The notes: generated by a model from the letters alone, not told the origin. Shown: positions 35,120 to 43,531, counted from the first letter of the stretch. The stretch: DNA of 64,000 nt from Gilvirhabdus luticola (GCF_032583975.1 NZ_JAWHTF010000002.1), one strand, 5' to 3'. Numbers and translations are program-made.

Positions 35120-35515
35120 ATGAGTAACAATGATATGATGGAGAAAGAAGAGATTTTTTCTAAAGTTTTAAGAGCAGGAAGACGAACGTATTTTTTCGAT
35201 GTAAGATCAACCAAGGCTGAAGATTATTACCTAACGATTACTGAAAGCAAAAAGTTTACTAATGATGATGGGTCTTTTCACTACAAGAAACACAAAATTT
35301 ATTTGTATAAGGAAGACTTTTCAGAATTTAAAGATATTCTAGCTGAAATGACTGATTATATAATTAGTGAAAAAGGTAATGAGGTCATTAGCGAACGTCA
35401 TCAAAAAGACTTCAAAAAAGAATATGATCAAGATAAATCTGATCAAACAGACGAAGAAGAAGTGGTTCACAAATCACCTGAAAGTTTTACAGATGTAGAT
35501 TTTGATGATATATAA
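35120..35515 (+). CDS. PUR-family DNA/RNA-binding protein (DUF3276)
   Basis: 131 residues. A PUR-repeat-like domain at about 10-85 (EEIFSKVLRAGRRTYFFDVRSTKAEDYYLTITESKK ... KHKIYLYKEDFSEFKDILAEMTDYI) is followed by an acidic, probably disordered tail (about 100-131). In the spirochaete Borrelia and in Bacteroidota this small PUR fold binds nucleic acid and can act as a regulator; the targets here are unknown. It has its own terminator downstream. Confidence 0.93.
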   Translation: MSNNDMMEKEEIFSKVLRAGRRTYFFDVRSTKAEDYYLTITESKKFTNDDGSFHYKKHKIYLYKEDFSEFKDILAEMTDYIISEKGNEVISERHQKDFKKEYDQDKSDQTDEEEVVHKSPESFTDVDFDDI

Positions 35516-35534
35516 TCCATTCTTTTAAAAACAT

Positions 35535-35563
35535 AAAACCGTTACTTAAGTAGCGGTTTTTTT
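35535..35563. terminator. Terminator between the PUR-family gene and convergent plsC-like gene
   Basis: An 11-bp stem (35535-35545/35550-35560, one G-T wobble, core AAAACCG/CGGTTTT) with a TTAA loop, followed by a T run. It touches the stop of the minus-strand plsC-like gene. Confidence 0.85.
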
Positions 35564-36593
35564 ATGTCTTTACTGTAAGTAAGCTCAGACCCAAAACAAA
35601 GAATAAATACATCATAGCAAGTTGAAAACTCACCATTGAAGCTAATAACATTATGACTGCTAATATCCACATTGGCACCAAACTGATACCAACCGCAAAT
35701 CTAAAAGTCCCAATAAATTCCTCTTCAATAATTTTTGGTTGTATCAATAATTTCCAAATCGCAAAGGGTACAATTAAGTTTATAATCAATACAAATTTTA
35801 AGAAAGTTTTTATAACTGATAATCTTTTAGTTTTCATAAACCCACATTCATTAAAATCATTTTTTATACAGGCATTAACTGCCTTTGGGTTTAAAAAATC
35901 GGCATTCAAAGCCTTTAATGTATTCAGCGTATCCTCGTAACCTTCACTTTCAATATGCGTTGTTAGTTTACTAATTTCATCATGAATATCCTCTTTTAAA
36001 TCAACAACCGATTGGTTTCTGTCTTCAGTAATATACTTTTTAGCAGATATTGCTTTTCCATAAAAAATAGAACAACTATCTCCATAAGCTGTTGCGCTTT
36101 CAAAGTTTAAACCAACAGAAACAAGTTGTAATTCGGTTTTCGGATATTTCTCTAATGTATCAAAAACAATACGCGTAAAACCTTTGCTCAATGGTCTTAC
36201 GGTACGCTTAAGATTATGGCTTCCTTCAGGAAAAATGACTACAGCTTCATTATTTTTTAACAATTCCGTACAACTTTCAAAAATTGGGTTATTATTTGTG
36301 AGATTGCTCCAACCATCTCGTATTCGATAAACAGGAAGCATCTGCAAGCTCCTTAAAAGTTTGATCACAATAGGTTTGGTAAAAACGCTAGCTCTGGTCA
36401 AAAAATAAGAAAATCTCCCGCTAGTTGTGGCAATAAGAAGCGCATCGAGTAATGCGTTCTGATGGTTGGATAAGAATAAAATAGGCTTGTCCTTTGGTAT
36501 ATTTTCAACTTTATAAACATGAATTCTTCTGTAATAAAAAAACAAACCCAACTTTATATAAAATTTGACACTATGTAACCAAAGTTTTTTCAA
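35562..36593 (-). CDS. 1-acylglycerol-3-phosphate acyltransferase-like protein (PlsC family)
   Basis: 343 residues. The acyltransferase block I is FLSNHQNALLDALLI, an N-H-x4-D variant of HX4D (NHQNALLD). Block III is FPEGSHNLKRTVRPLSKGFTRIVFD. The N-terminal 200 residues form the PlsC domain. The C-terminal part adds a helical stretch and about three TM segments (about 265-340), an extension seen in flavobacterial relatives. It probably acylates a lysophospholipid or another lipid hydroxyl at the cytoplasmic membrane face. The start overlaps the stop of the upstream symporter gene by 4 bases. Confidence 0.9.
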   Translation of the reverse strand: MKKLWLHSVKFYIKLGLFFYYRRIHVYKVENIPKDKPILFLSNHQNALLDALLIATTSGRFSYFLTRASVFTKPIVIKLLRSLQMLPVYRIRDGWSNLTNNNPIFESCTELLKNNEAVVIFPEGSHNLKRTVRPLSKGFTRIVFDTLEKYPKTELQLVSVGLNFESATAYGDSCSIFYGKAISAKKYITEDRNQSVVDLKEDIHDEISKLTTHIESEGYEDTLNTLKALNADFLNPKAVNACIKNDFNECGFMKTKRLSVIKTFLKFVLIINLIVPFAIWKLLIQPKIIEEEFIGTFRFAVGISLVPMWILAVIMLLASMVSFQLAMMYLFFVLGLSLLTVKT

Positions 36594-37501
36594 TATACTT
36601 CTGTTTTAGATGACTTATAAGACCAGTAAAAAGCCAAGCACAAACCAGACAAAATATGCCAAATGCCCCAAAAAGCTGCCAAGATCGCCATGCCTCCTAA
36701 TCCATTAAAAAATGTAAAAATCAATAATAGACCTAAACCAGAATTTTGAATACCAGTCTCTATAGCCAACGTTTTTTGATTCTTAAATGATAACATAAAT
36801 GCCTTCGCCACAAAAAAACCTAATAACAAAGCTAAAATATTATGTCCTATCCCTATAAATAATACATAGTCAATATAGGAATTAAAAACATCAATGTTAT
36901 TAGAAAACGCGATCACAACAATGGCTATGAATACTAAAATTGAAAAGGGTTTTAAAATTCTTGATAATTTTTCAGCCAATCTTATGTTTTTACTTCTCCA
37001 TAACATTCCAAAAAAAAGCGGAATTCCTAAAATAAGAATGACCAGCTTTACTAATTGGAATGGATCCAGTTCAACACTTTTTAAAATTTGTGCAGTTGGT
37101 TCATATAACGAACCATAAAACTGAAAATTAAAAGGCGTCATAATCATAGCCAAAAATGTAGAAAATGCAGTTAAACTTACAGATAACGCGGTATTTCCTT
37201 GAGATAGATGCGTCATAAAATTTGAAATATTTCCGCCTGGACAAGCAGCAACCATCATCATTCCTAAAGCGATACTGGGCTGTGGTTTTATAAGTAACAC
37301 CAAACCAAATGTTAACAAAGGTAACAGTACAAATTGCGACAACAAACCAGCAATAACCAATTTAGGCTGTTGCAATAACCGTTTAAAATCTGAAACAGAA
37401 ATACCCAAAGCTACTCCAAACATAACAATAGCTAGAGCAATATTTAAAATCCATAGTTCACTGTTATCAAAGTTTATTTTTACATCATCAAGTTGTTGCA
37501 T
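36590..37501 (-). CDS. Bile acid:sodium symporter (BASS)-family transporter
   Basis: 303-residue inner-membrane transporter with nine or ten helices. Family motifs: GVSVSDFKRL-like GISVSDFKRLLQQPKLVIAGLLSQFVLLPLL in the first third, MMMVAACPGGNISNFMTHLSQGNTALSVSLTA (the discontinuous-helix crossover with the sodium-site residues), and ETGIQNSGLGLLL in the second half (the matching crossover). Bacterial members take up organic acids such as pantoate or other monocarboxylates with sodium; the substrate here is not known. It lies between csaA (4 bases upstream) and the plsC-like gene (4-base overlap). Confidence 0.94.
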   Translation of the reverse strand: MQQLDDVKINFDNSELWILNIALAIVMFGVALGISVSDFKRLLQQPKLVIAGLLSQFVLLPLLTFGLVLLIKPQPSIALGMMMVAACPGGNISNFMTHLSQGNTALSVSLTAFSTFLAMIMTPFNFQFYGSLYEPTAQILKSVELDPFQLVKLVILILGIPLFFGMLWRSKNIRLAEKLSRILKPFSILVFIAIVVIAFSNNIDVFNSYIDYVLFIGIGHNILALLLGFFVAKAFMLSFKNQKTLAIETGIQNSGLGLLLIFTFFNGLGGMAILAAFWGIWHILSGLCLAFYWSYKSSKTEVY

Positions 37502-37505
37502 ACAC

Positions 37506-37841
37506 TTAAGCTACTGTAGAGCCATTTTTAACTTGCTGCTCTGGATTTAAGAGAATAACATCTTTTCCATCAACCGCACCAAGAACCAGACATTCGCTCA
37601 TAAATGTTGCAATCTGCTTTTTTGGAAAGTTTATTATGGCTACAACTTGTCTATTCAGCAACTCTTCTTTTGTATATAAAGACGTTATTTGTGCCGATGA
37701 CTTTTTAATTCCTAAATCTCCAAAATCTATAGTTAATTGGTAAGCCGGATTGCGCGCTTCAGGAAAATCGTTAACCTCTATAATGGTACCAACACGTATA
37801 TCTACTTTTGTAAAATCTTCGAAAGTTATTGTATTAGTCAT
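37506..37841 (-). CDS. csaA: CsaA-type tRNA-binding (EMAP-II/OB-fold) protein
   Basis: 111-residue OB-fold protein. The body KVDIRVGTIIEVNDFPEARNPAYQLTIDFGDLGIKKSSAQIT and the end ATFMSECLVLGAVDGKDVILLNPEQQVKNGS match CsaA/Arc1p-like tRNA-binding domains. In Bacillus CsaA is described as a secretion-linked chaperone with tRNA binding. Probably a cytoplasmic homodimer. It is first in the csaA-BASS-plsC-like operon and is divergent from the thioredoxin-fold gene with 47 bases between starts. Confidence 0.93.
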   Translation of the reverse strand: MTNTITFEDFTKVDIRVGTIIEVNDFPEARNPAYQLTIDFGDLGIKKSSAQITSLYTKEELLNRQVVAIINFPKKQIATFMSECLVLGAVDGKDVILLNPEQQVKNGSTVA

Positions 37842-37888
37842 TTTTTAAAAATACGAATATTTGCGATATTTGAGCAAAATACTACAAA

Positions 37889-38443
37889 ATGGCAAGAACT
37901 CCATCAAACATGTTACCATTAGGTACAAAAGCACCAGATTTTAGTTTAGTAAACACTATTGATAATACCTTGGTTCGTTTACAAGACTTTAAAGGTGAAA
38001 AAGGTACAGTTATCATGTTTATCTGTAACCACTGCCCTTTTGTAATACATGTCAATTCTATGTTAGTCGAAATTGCCAATACCTATTCAGATCATGGTAT
38101 TGGTTTTATTGCCATATCCAGCAACGATGTCGTAAACTATCCTCAAGATGGTCCAGAATTTATGAAAGCACATGCCAAAATTGAAGGCTATCCATTTCCT
38201 TATTTGTATGACGAAACACAAGAAGTAGCCAAAGCTTACGATGCTGCCTGTACGCCTGATTTGTATGTATTTGATGATGAATTAAAATTAGTATATCGTG
38301 GGCAATTGGATGACTCACGCCCCGGAAACGACATTTCTGTTACCGGAAAAGATTTAATAAATGCACTGGATTGCCTTTTGGAAAATAAAGATAATACTAC
38401 TTTACAAAAACCAAGTATTGGTTGTAATATTAAGTGGAAGTAA
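37889..38443 (+). CDS. Thioredoxin-fold (AhpC/TSA-like) redoxin
   Basis: 184 residues, no signal peptide. The redoxin core starts LGTKAPDFSLVNTIDNTLVRLQDFKGEKGTVIMFICNHCPFVIHVN, with a C-x-x-C pair (Cys-Asn-His-Cys). It continues FIAISSNDVVNYPQDGPEFMKAHA ... YPFPYLYDETQEVAKAYDAACTPDLYVFD, with the thioredoxin cis-Pro in ACTPDLYV. The family is called thioredoxin family/thiol peroxidase-like; whether it reduces peroxides or disulfides is open. The gene stands alone on the plus strand. Confidence 0.92.
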   Translation: MARTPSNMLPLGTKAPDFSLVNTIDNTLVRLQDFKGEKGTVIMFICNHCPFVIHVNSMLVEIANTYSDHGIGFIAISSNDVVNYPQDGPEFMKAHAKIEGYPFPYLYDETQEVAKAYDAACTPDLYVFDDELKLVYRGQLDDSRPGNDISVTGKDLINALDCLLENKDNTTLQKPSIGCNIKWK

Positions 38444-38497
38444 TCATTTTATCATATTTATAAACCATAACTAAAGTTCTTTTTATTCAAAAAATAG

Positions 38498-38534
38498 TTG
38501 GTGATAATGTGTATATTAGTATACATATAACCAA
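38498..38534. promoter_or_regulatory. Imperfect dyad upstream of the AraC-type regulator gene
   Basis: A 37-bp imperfect inverted repeat. Outer arms are TTGGT/ACCAA, inner arms TGTATA/TATACA around a TTAG loop, with a 3-base bulge and one mismatch. It lies 27 bases before the regulator ATG, so it could be an operator for autoregulation or a leader hairpin. Function is inferred from position only. Confidence 0.35.
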
Positions 38535-38561
38535 TTGGCAGTAATGTAGGAAAACCAAATA

Positions 38562-38966
38562 ATGACATTTTACGAAAAAGAACTTAATAAAATTCGTAGC
38601 ATTGTTTATTCAAACAAAGGACAAATTAATACAGTAATTGGAATTCGAAACTATATCGAAAATAATTATAATACCAATTTAAATTTGGACTTACTGTCGC
38701 ACATTCAGAATGTTTCCAAGTATCATATGTTACGCTTATTCAAAAAATATTATGGACAAATCCCAAGACAATACTTAATTGACAAACGAATTGAAAAATC
38801 TAAAGAACAGTTAAAAAATGGAATGTCGGTAACTGAAGCCTGTTTTTCTGTTGGATTTGAAAGTTTAAGTTCGTTCAGTACTTTATTTAAAACGAAAACA
38901 GGCAAATCACCTACAGAATTTCAAAAAGAGCAACTTTCAAGAAGTAGAATAACAAAAGAATTCTGA
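38562..38966 (+). CDS. Short AraC-family transcription regulator
   Basis: 134 residues, only the two-HTH DNA-binding domain plus a short N terminus, with no effector domain. HTH 1: LNLDLLSHIQNVSKYHMLRLFKKYYGQIPRQYLIDKRIEKSKEQL. HTH 2: SVTEACFSVGFESLSSFSTLFKTKTGKSPTEFQ, both with the AraC signature spacing. The 26-base gap to the following VOC gene suggests one transcript and a regulator-enzyme pair. A dyad at 38498-38534 may be its operator. Confidence 0.93.
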   Translation: MTFYEKELNKIRSIVYSNKGQINTVIGIRNYIENNYNTNLNLDLLSHIQNVSKYHMLRLFKKYYGQIPRQYLIDKRIEKSKEQLKNGMSVTEACFSVGFESLSSFSTLFKTKTGKSPTEFQKEQLSRSRITKEF

Positions 38967-38991
38967 AATTTGGAGTATAAATAAATCAAAT

Positions 38992-39387
38992 ATGAAAGTA
39001 ACACTAATTAGCATTCCTGTACGAGACCAAGAAAAAGCTTTTAAATTTTATACAGAAAAGTTGGGCTTCTTAAAGAAGAAGGACTTACCATTAGGAGGTG
39101 GAAATAGATGGTTAACCCTAGTTTCACCAGAGTGGCAGGATGGACCAGAATTATTACTGGAACCAGGACCTAATCATTTCGAACCATGCAAAGTCTATCA
39201 AGACGCATTGATGGAAGCTGGAATGCCATACACTCAATTTGATGTTAAAAGTGTTGATGCAGAGTATGAGCGATTAACAAAACTTGGAGTAGAATTCAGT
39301 GTGAAACCATCCACAATGGGTACTTGGAAGTACGCAGTTTTTAACGATACCTGTGGAAACAATATTCAACTAGTGGAGGAATTGTAA
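38992..39387 (+). CDS. VOC (glyoxalase/bleomycin-resistance) family protein
   Basis: 131 residues with two beta-alpha-beta-beta-beta units: VTLISIPVRDQEKAFKFYTEKLGFLKKKDLPLGGGNRWLTLVSP and MPYTQFDVKSVDAEYERLTKLGVEFSVKPSTMGTWKYAVFNDTCGNNIQLVEE. The final GNNIQLVE strand has the usual metal-ligand Glu position. The substrate is unknown. Small VOC proteins next to a short AraC regulator recur in bacteria and often act in electrophile or antibiotic resistance; that is context only. Confidence 0.93.
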   Translation: MKVTLISIPVRDQEKAFKFYTEKLGFLKKKDLPLGGGNRWLTLVSPEWQDGPELLLEPGPNHFEPCKVYQDALMEAGMPYTQFDVKSVDAEYERLTKLGVEFSVKPSTMGTWKYAVFNDTCGNNIQLVEEL

Positions 39388-39552
39388 AAACACAACTGCT
39401 ATCAACGGCTATAAGTAACTCTTGTTCTCACCTACTTCTGAAAAACCTCAAGGATTTTCTATTCGGTTTTTATTTGCTATTTTAGTGTTTAACGAAAGTT
39501 TGTTGCTTCATCACAACAAATGTCATTAGCCAATGATGAAATACTTTAGAAA

Positions 39553-40236
39553 ATGAAACAAATTATAGTAGTAATTGCTTTGGCTGGAGTTTTGATGTCA
39601 TGCAATATATCAGACAAAACCAAAAACACAACAGTAGAATCTTCTGCACAGGAAATAACAAAAGACAGCACCTCAAATCCTATCAAAAACCGATATGTAG
39701 CTATTGATACTGACGAAGCTTTAATTGCCACAGCATTAATGGCTGCTCCAGAGGCAAGCCGGGATAAATGTAAAGTTATAGGTTATAATATGGCGGGTGA
39801 ATTTGTAACGCTCAAAGAAGGAAATAACGAATTTATTGTTCTTGCGGATAATCCAAAAAAAACTGGATTTAATGCAGCCTGCTACCACAAAGATCTTGAA
39901 CCATTTATGGCTAGAGGTCGAGAACTTAGAGCCGAAGGAAAGACAGCAGTAGAAATTTTTGATATCAGAGAACAGGAGGCAAAATCAGGCAAGCTTGATA
40001 TGGGAAAACCTGGATCTACCTTGCATATCTATTATGGGCCAAATGAACTGTATGATCCAGAAACTTCCAAAGTAAAGGGAGCGCAATACCGCTATGTAGT
40101 ATATTTACCATTTGCTACTGCTCAATCTACTGGGCTTCCTGAAAAACCCATAGGAGCAAACCATCCTTGGATTATGAATCCTGGAACACATAGAGCACAT
40201 ATTATGATTTCGCCTTTACCAGAAGATAGTGAATAA
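39553..40236 (+). CDS. Predicted lipoprotein of unknown function
   Basis: 227 residues. The lipobox LMSC gives an acylated Cys17, followed by a Ser/Thr-rich linker to about residue 45. The body has no motif I can name. It is mixed alpha/beta with CYHKDLEPFMARGRELRAEGKTAVEIFDIREQEAKSG in the middle, YYGPNELYDPETSKVKGAQYRYVVYLPFATA later, and a His-rich end (GANHPWIMNPGTHRAHIMIS). Two cysteines follow in the mature part (in SRDKCKV and AACYH). Downstream bases 40237-40522 hold no gene I can support, only a weak hairpin near 40445-40472. Confidence 0.82.
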   Translation: MKQIIVVIALAGVLMSCNISDKTKNTTVESSAQEITKDSTSNPIKNRYVAIDTDEALIATALMAAPEASRDKCKVIGYNMAGEFVTLKEGNNEFIVLADNPKKTGFNAACYHKDLEPFMARGRELRAEGKTAVEIFDIREQEAKSGKLDMGKPGSTLHIYYGPNELYDPETSKVKGAQYRYVVYLPFATAQSTGLPEKPIGANHPWIMNPGTHRAHIMISPLPEDSE

Positions 40237-40522
40237 TATTTAAGATAATTATAATAAAACGAAAGTATAAAAATTGTTGAAAATCGAAAATTCGTACATA
40301 AAAACAGAAAACTGTCGGTTATCCAATATCGATGCAAGCAATCTGAAGAAAACCTTTCAGCATAATCTTAATATTTATCTAAATTTATTCAGAGTGGCAT
40401 CAAAATATAAACCATTTTTTCATAGAAATAGATATAGAAATATTATCTCTTTATTACAACGGTAAGAGAGATGACTGTAAATCTAAAATTCCAAAATCGC
40501 AATACCATTAGCATGTTTTTTG

Positions 40523-41068
40523 CTATAACCACCCTTTTCGCTTTAACAGGTTTTCAATATGCGCATAATGATGATTACTATGCCAAGCGTACACTGCTAA
40601 ATTCTGCTTTAACTTGACCAATTTATTAGTTTCAGGGTGAACAAAGCCTTTTTCAAAATCTTCTACAGCCATTATCTTCAATAAATAAACCAGTTTTGCA
40701 TGAATTACTTTTAAATGATCTAATGACATAGCAATTGGCGCCGATTTAGAATCTTCAAGTTCAGCCCAACGTTCTTCAAAATAGGCTTTTATTAATGGAG
40801 TATCTTCTGTAAGTGCCCATTTAAAACGCGTATAACTATGATGATGGCTATCAGATACATGATGTACTGTTTGTCTTACAGTCCAACCTTCTGGTCTGTA
40901 TGGTGTGTCTAATTGTTCATCTGTGAGGTTTTCAACTAATGCATATAATCTGCTTGGAAATTGCTCTAAAATATCGATCCATTGTGCAATCTCGTTTTCA
41001 GTAATAGCTTCTGGCAACGAAAATCTTCCAATAGGATAACGTAATTGTTCTAATTCTTGATCTGTCAT
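40523..41068 (-). CDS. YfiT/BstA-type DinB-fold putative metal-dependent hydrolase or thiol transferase
   Basis: 181 residues. The N-terminal LRYPIGRF is the YfiT hallmark. The three-His metal site is visible: His70 in TVHHVSD, His163 and His167 in AWHSNHHYAHI. The 93- and 4-residue spacing matches Bacillus YfiT (His67, His160, His164). The family includes bacillithiol S-transferase BstA, but whether this organism makes bacillithiol cannot be judged here. The start lies 4 bases after the stop of the interrupted gene at 41073-41603, so they form an operon. Confidence 0.93.
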   Translation of the reverse strand: MTDQELEQLRYPIGRFSLPEAITENEIAQWIDILEQFPSRLYALVENLTDEQLDTPYRPEGWTVRQTVHHVSDSHHHSYTRFKWALTEDTPLIKAYFEERWAELEDSKSAPIAMSLDHLKVIHAKLVYLLKIMAVEDFEKGFVHPETNKLVKLKQNLAVYAWHSNHHYAHIENLLKRKGWL

Positions 41069-41072
41069 ATTA

Positions 41073-41603
41073 TTATTCTTTTAAACGATTAGCTTCATAA
41101 ACCCAAATATCCTTCATAAAAATACCATCATCATATATTTTATCTTTTCTTACAGAAAAATGGTAATCAGCAATATTATAAATTACAAGCTTACCTGTAT
41201 ATAGTCCATACCAATCTTTGCCATAATCAATCTCAACAAAATGTTCACCTTGATAGGCTCCTTCTATATTTTAAACATCATGTCCAGATTCAGGATTCCA
41301 GCTCACGTCCCATCTTTCAGTTTTGTTATTATAAGTTCTAATGGTAGTTCCTATAACCTCAAAATTCTGGAACTTGACTCTCATATCTGCAAACAAAGAG
41401 TCTTTGGACTGATTATAATAGACATTCATTGTGCCTTTGCCATGAATGTAATGGATTTCGTTTTGCCTTATTTTAGCTTCAATATCCCAATTTCCTATCA
41501 TGAAATTGAAGTCTTCATTAGGTTGAGCATAAGTAACAATTACTAAAAAAAGAAAGTAAAGAGTTAAGTGTTTTTTAATGTTAGTCATTTGATGATTAGT
41601 CAT
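41073..41603 (-). pseudogene. Exported small protein gene interrupted by one in-frame TAA
   Basis: The frame is open from the start at 41603 for 110 codons, meets TAA at 41271-41273, and then continues in the same frame for 65 codons to a normal stop at 41073-41075. The restored product would be 176 residues. A signal peptide (TNIKKHLTLYFLFLVIVTYAQ; the ATG at 41588 is an alternative start) is followed by FMIGNWDIEAKI, which suggests a small secreted IGNW-type (DUF1579-like) protein. After the stop the sequence still reads protein-like (IEGAYQGEHFVEIDYGKDWYG ... KDIWVYEANRLKE). It lies 4 bases from the downstream YfiT-like gene. The cause is a substitution, a sequencing error or read-through. 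Confidence 0.82.
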
Positions 41604-41637
41604 TGATTGATTTTACAAATTACAAAATAACACCCAT

Positions 41638-41667
41638 AAAAAAACGTCTTTTTCTTAAAGAGACGTT
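41638..41667 (-). terminator. Terminator after the TPR lipoprotein gene
   Basis: Stem AACGTCT (41643-41649)/AGACGTT (41661-41667) with an A/T-rich loop. On the minus strand it is followed by a run of T (bases 41638-41644). It fits termination of the gene at 41702-42403. Confidence 0.75.
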
Positions 41668-41701
41668 AAAGTTTTAATAGTGTCACAGAAATTAAGGCAA
41701 C

Positions 41702-42403
41702 CTATTTATGACTTTCGGCATAAGCGTTAACATACTTTTTTGCGCGTTCATTATCACTATTCATTTCAGAAGCTATTTTATAGTTGTTATAGGCTCGTAG
41801 GCTATCACCACTTTTTAAATAAGCTTCGGCCAAACTATCATACACATTACTACTACCTGGATATAATGCCACATTCATTTTGAATACGTCTATGGCATCC
41901 TCATTTTCATTATTACGTAATAATTGATAACCAAGTCTATTCAATTCTCCTTCGTCAATAAGTACACTTGTTGAATCTTGCTTTTTAATCTCTAGATAAG
42001 CCTTAAAAGCTTTTTTGTATTCTTTATCATTAAGATACATTCTTGGTGTTTTAAAAGAATCGCTAACTTTTAAATAATCGTAAGTGATTAGGTTTTCATT
42101 GTCTTTAGGTATTTTAGACAAGTAACGTTCTTTTGTTTCTGGATGCTGAACAAAATGGAGTTTTGCATACATGTCTGCAACAAAAAATACATTTTCGTTC
42201 ATAATAACAGGTTTAATCTTTTCTGCACCTTTCCATTTTAAAAACAATTCATTGTCTTCATAATACACATCTATAACTTCTTCTTGATTATACAAATATC
42301 GTCCTGAAGTATTCTTAATATGTTCTGGCGAATAATTTACTGTTTTAGAGCAGCTTGAAATAAGAATAAATAGGAATAAAATAAATAATGGTTTGGTATT
42401 CAT
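41702..42403 (-). CDS. TPR-containing lipoprotein
   Basis: 233 residues. The lipobox ISSC puts the acylated Cys at 18. Residues about 30-115 form an unnamed beta-rich domain (YLYNQEEVIDVYYEDNELFLKWKG). The C-terminal part (about 120-225) has two or three tetratricopeptide-like helix pairs, such as LNRLGYQLLRNNENEDAIDVFKMNVALYPGSSNVYDSLAEAYLKSGDSLRAYNNYKIA. Bacteroidota often attach such modules to alpha/beta hydrolases or beta-lactamase-like proteins, but no enzyme domain is present here. Probably monocistronic, bounded by terminators on both sides. Confidence 0.85.
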   Translation of the reverse strand: MNTKPLFILFLFILISSCSKTVNYSPEHIKNTSGRYLYNQEEVIDVYYEDNELFLKWKGAEKIKPVIMNENVFFVADMYAKLHFVQHPETKERYLSKIPKDNENLITYDYLKVSDSFKTPRMYLNDKEYKKAFKAYLEIKKQDSTSVLIDEGELNRLGYQLLRNNENEDAIDVFKMNVALYPGSSNVYDSLAEAYLKSGDSLRAYNNYKIASEMNSDNERAKKYVNAYAESHK

Positions 42404-42446
42404 CGGTTTAATTGAATTGATTGATTCAGTATCTTAAATGTTTTGC

Positions 42447-42473
42447 AAAAAAAAGTCTCATTAAAAATGAGAC
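42447..42473 (-). terminator. Terminator after the cyclophilin-FKBP gene
   Basis: An 8-bp stem GTCTCATT (42455-42462)/AATGAGAC (42466-42473) with an AAA loop. On the minus strand a run of eight T follows (42447-42454). It lies about 50 bases past the stop of the PPIase gene. Confidence 0.87.
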
Positions 42474-42519
42474 GATTTATTTTACTATATGTTACTTTTT
42501 TCTGAATTAAATACATTAA

Positions 42520-43452
42520 TTATTTAACGTTCATAAGCTCTACATCAAAAATTAAAGTAGCATTTGGTGGAATTACGCCTCCTGCTCCACTAGAACCATA
42601 ACCTAAATCACTAGGTATGACGAATCTCGCTTTATCACCAACGTTCAAAAGCTGTATACCTTCGTCCCAACCAGAAATAACTTGCCCTACTCCTACTGGA
42701 AACTCCAAAGGCTGATTACGTTTGTAAGATGAATCGAAAACTGTTCCGTCAGCTAATTGACCTTTATAATGAACAGAAACCATATTTCCAGATTCTGCTT
42801 TTTTACCATTTCCTTTTTGAATAATTTGGTAACGTAAACCACTTTTTGTTTCTTCAAAACCAGCTGCAAGCTTGTCCAATTCTGCACGTTTAGCATCACG
42901 TTCTTCAGCAAGCCTTTTTTCACGAGAACCTTCAAAAGTTCTAAAAGCTTCAACAGCATTAAATGCTTCTGCTTCCTTACCGACTCTAACTATTTCTAAA
43001 CGTTCTATAGCATCGTTTTGTCCGATGGCATTTACAACATCCAGACCTTCAATAACTTTTCCAAACACCGCATGGTTACCATCCAGCCAAGGTGTAGCTA
43101 CATGTGTAATAAAGAACTGGCTGCCATTAGTTCCTGGACCAGCATTGGCCATAGAAAGGATACCTGGAGCATCATGTTTTAAATCTGGATGAAACTCATC
43201 ATCAAACTGATATCCAGGATTTCCGGTTCCAGTACCTTGAGGGCAACCTCCTTGAATCATAAAATCTGGAATAACACGATGAAATTTTAAACCATCATAA
43301 TATGGTGTTCCTTGCGATTTGGCTGAATTTTCTAAATTACCTTCTGCCAAAGCCACGAAATTGCCAACCGTACCTGGTGTTTTTTTGTACTCTAAAGCAA
43401 CAAGTATTTCACCCTTGCCCGTATTAAATTTTGCGTATAATCCGTCTTGCAT
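42520..43452 (-). CDS. Dual peptidyl-prolyl isomerase: cyclophilin fused to FKBP
   Basis: 310 residues without a signal peptide, so cytoplasmic. The N-terminal cyclophilin (about 5-155) has the catalytic FHRVIPDFMIQGG (Arg59) and GSQFFIT; the drug-pocket Trp region reads PWLDGNHAVFG. A charged helix (about 168-200) links to a C-terminal FKBP domain (about 205-310): VSVHYKGQLADGTVFDSSYKR, GQVISGWDEGIQLL, PSDLGYGSSG.GGVIPPNATLIFDVEL. This two-family fusion is described in some flavobacteria and protists (dual-family immunophilins, FCBP). Both active sites look intact. A -7 box sits 20 bases upstream. Confidence 0.95.
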   Translation of the reverse strand: MQDGLYAKFNTGKGEILVALEYKKTPGTVGNFVALAEGNLENSAKSQGTPYYDGLKFHRVIPDFMIQGGCPQGTGTGNPGYQFDDEFHPDLKHDAPGILSMANAGPGTNGSQFFITHVATPWLDGNHAVFGKVIEGLDVVNAIGQNDAIERLEIVRVGKEAEAFNAVEAFRTFEGSREKRLAEERDAKRAELDKLAAGFEETKSGLRYQIIQKGNGKKAESGNMVSVHYKGQLADGTVFDSSYKRNQPLEFPVGVGQVISGWDEGIQLLNVGDKARFVIPSDLGYGSSGAGGVIPPNATLIFDVELMNVK

Positions 43453-43471
43453 AGTTCTAAATTTTGAGGTG

Positions 43472-43479
43472 CAAATGTA
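43472..43479 (-). promoter_or_regulatory. -7 box of the cyclophilin-FKBP gene
   Basis: Minus-strand TACATTTG matches TAnnTTTG, 20 bases upstream of the ATG at 43452. No TTG is at the right spacing. Confidence 0.45.
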
Positions 43480-43531
43480 GTGTTTTCATTTCAAAAAAAG
43501 AATGAATATATTTAACAAATAATAGTTTAAA

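Noticed and set aside
38531..38538. 8-bp palindrome CCAATTGG
   Set aside because: Short and AT-rich, expected by chance; only the larger dyad was kept.
40274..40465. 63-codon plus-strand frame after the lipoprotein gene
   Set aside because: Starts at TTG, has no recognisable domain or leader, and sits in an AT-rich gap. I cannot support a gene.
40445..40472. Hairpin after the lipoprotein gene
   Set aside because: Stem has a bulge and no T run; too weak to call a terminator.
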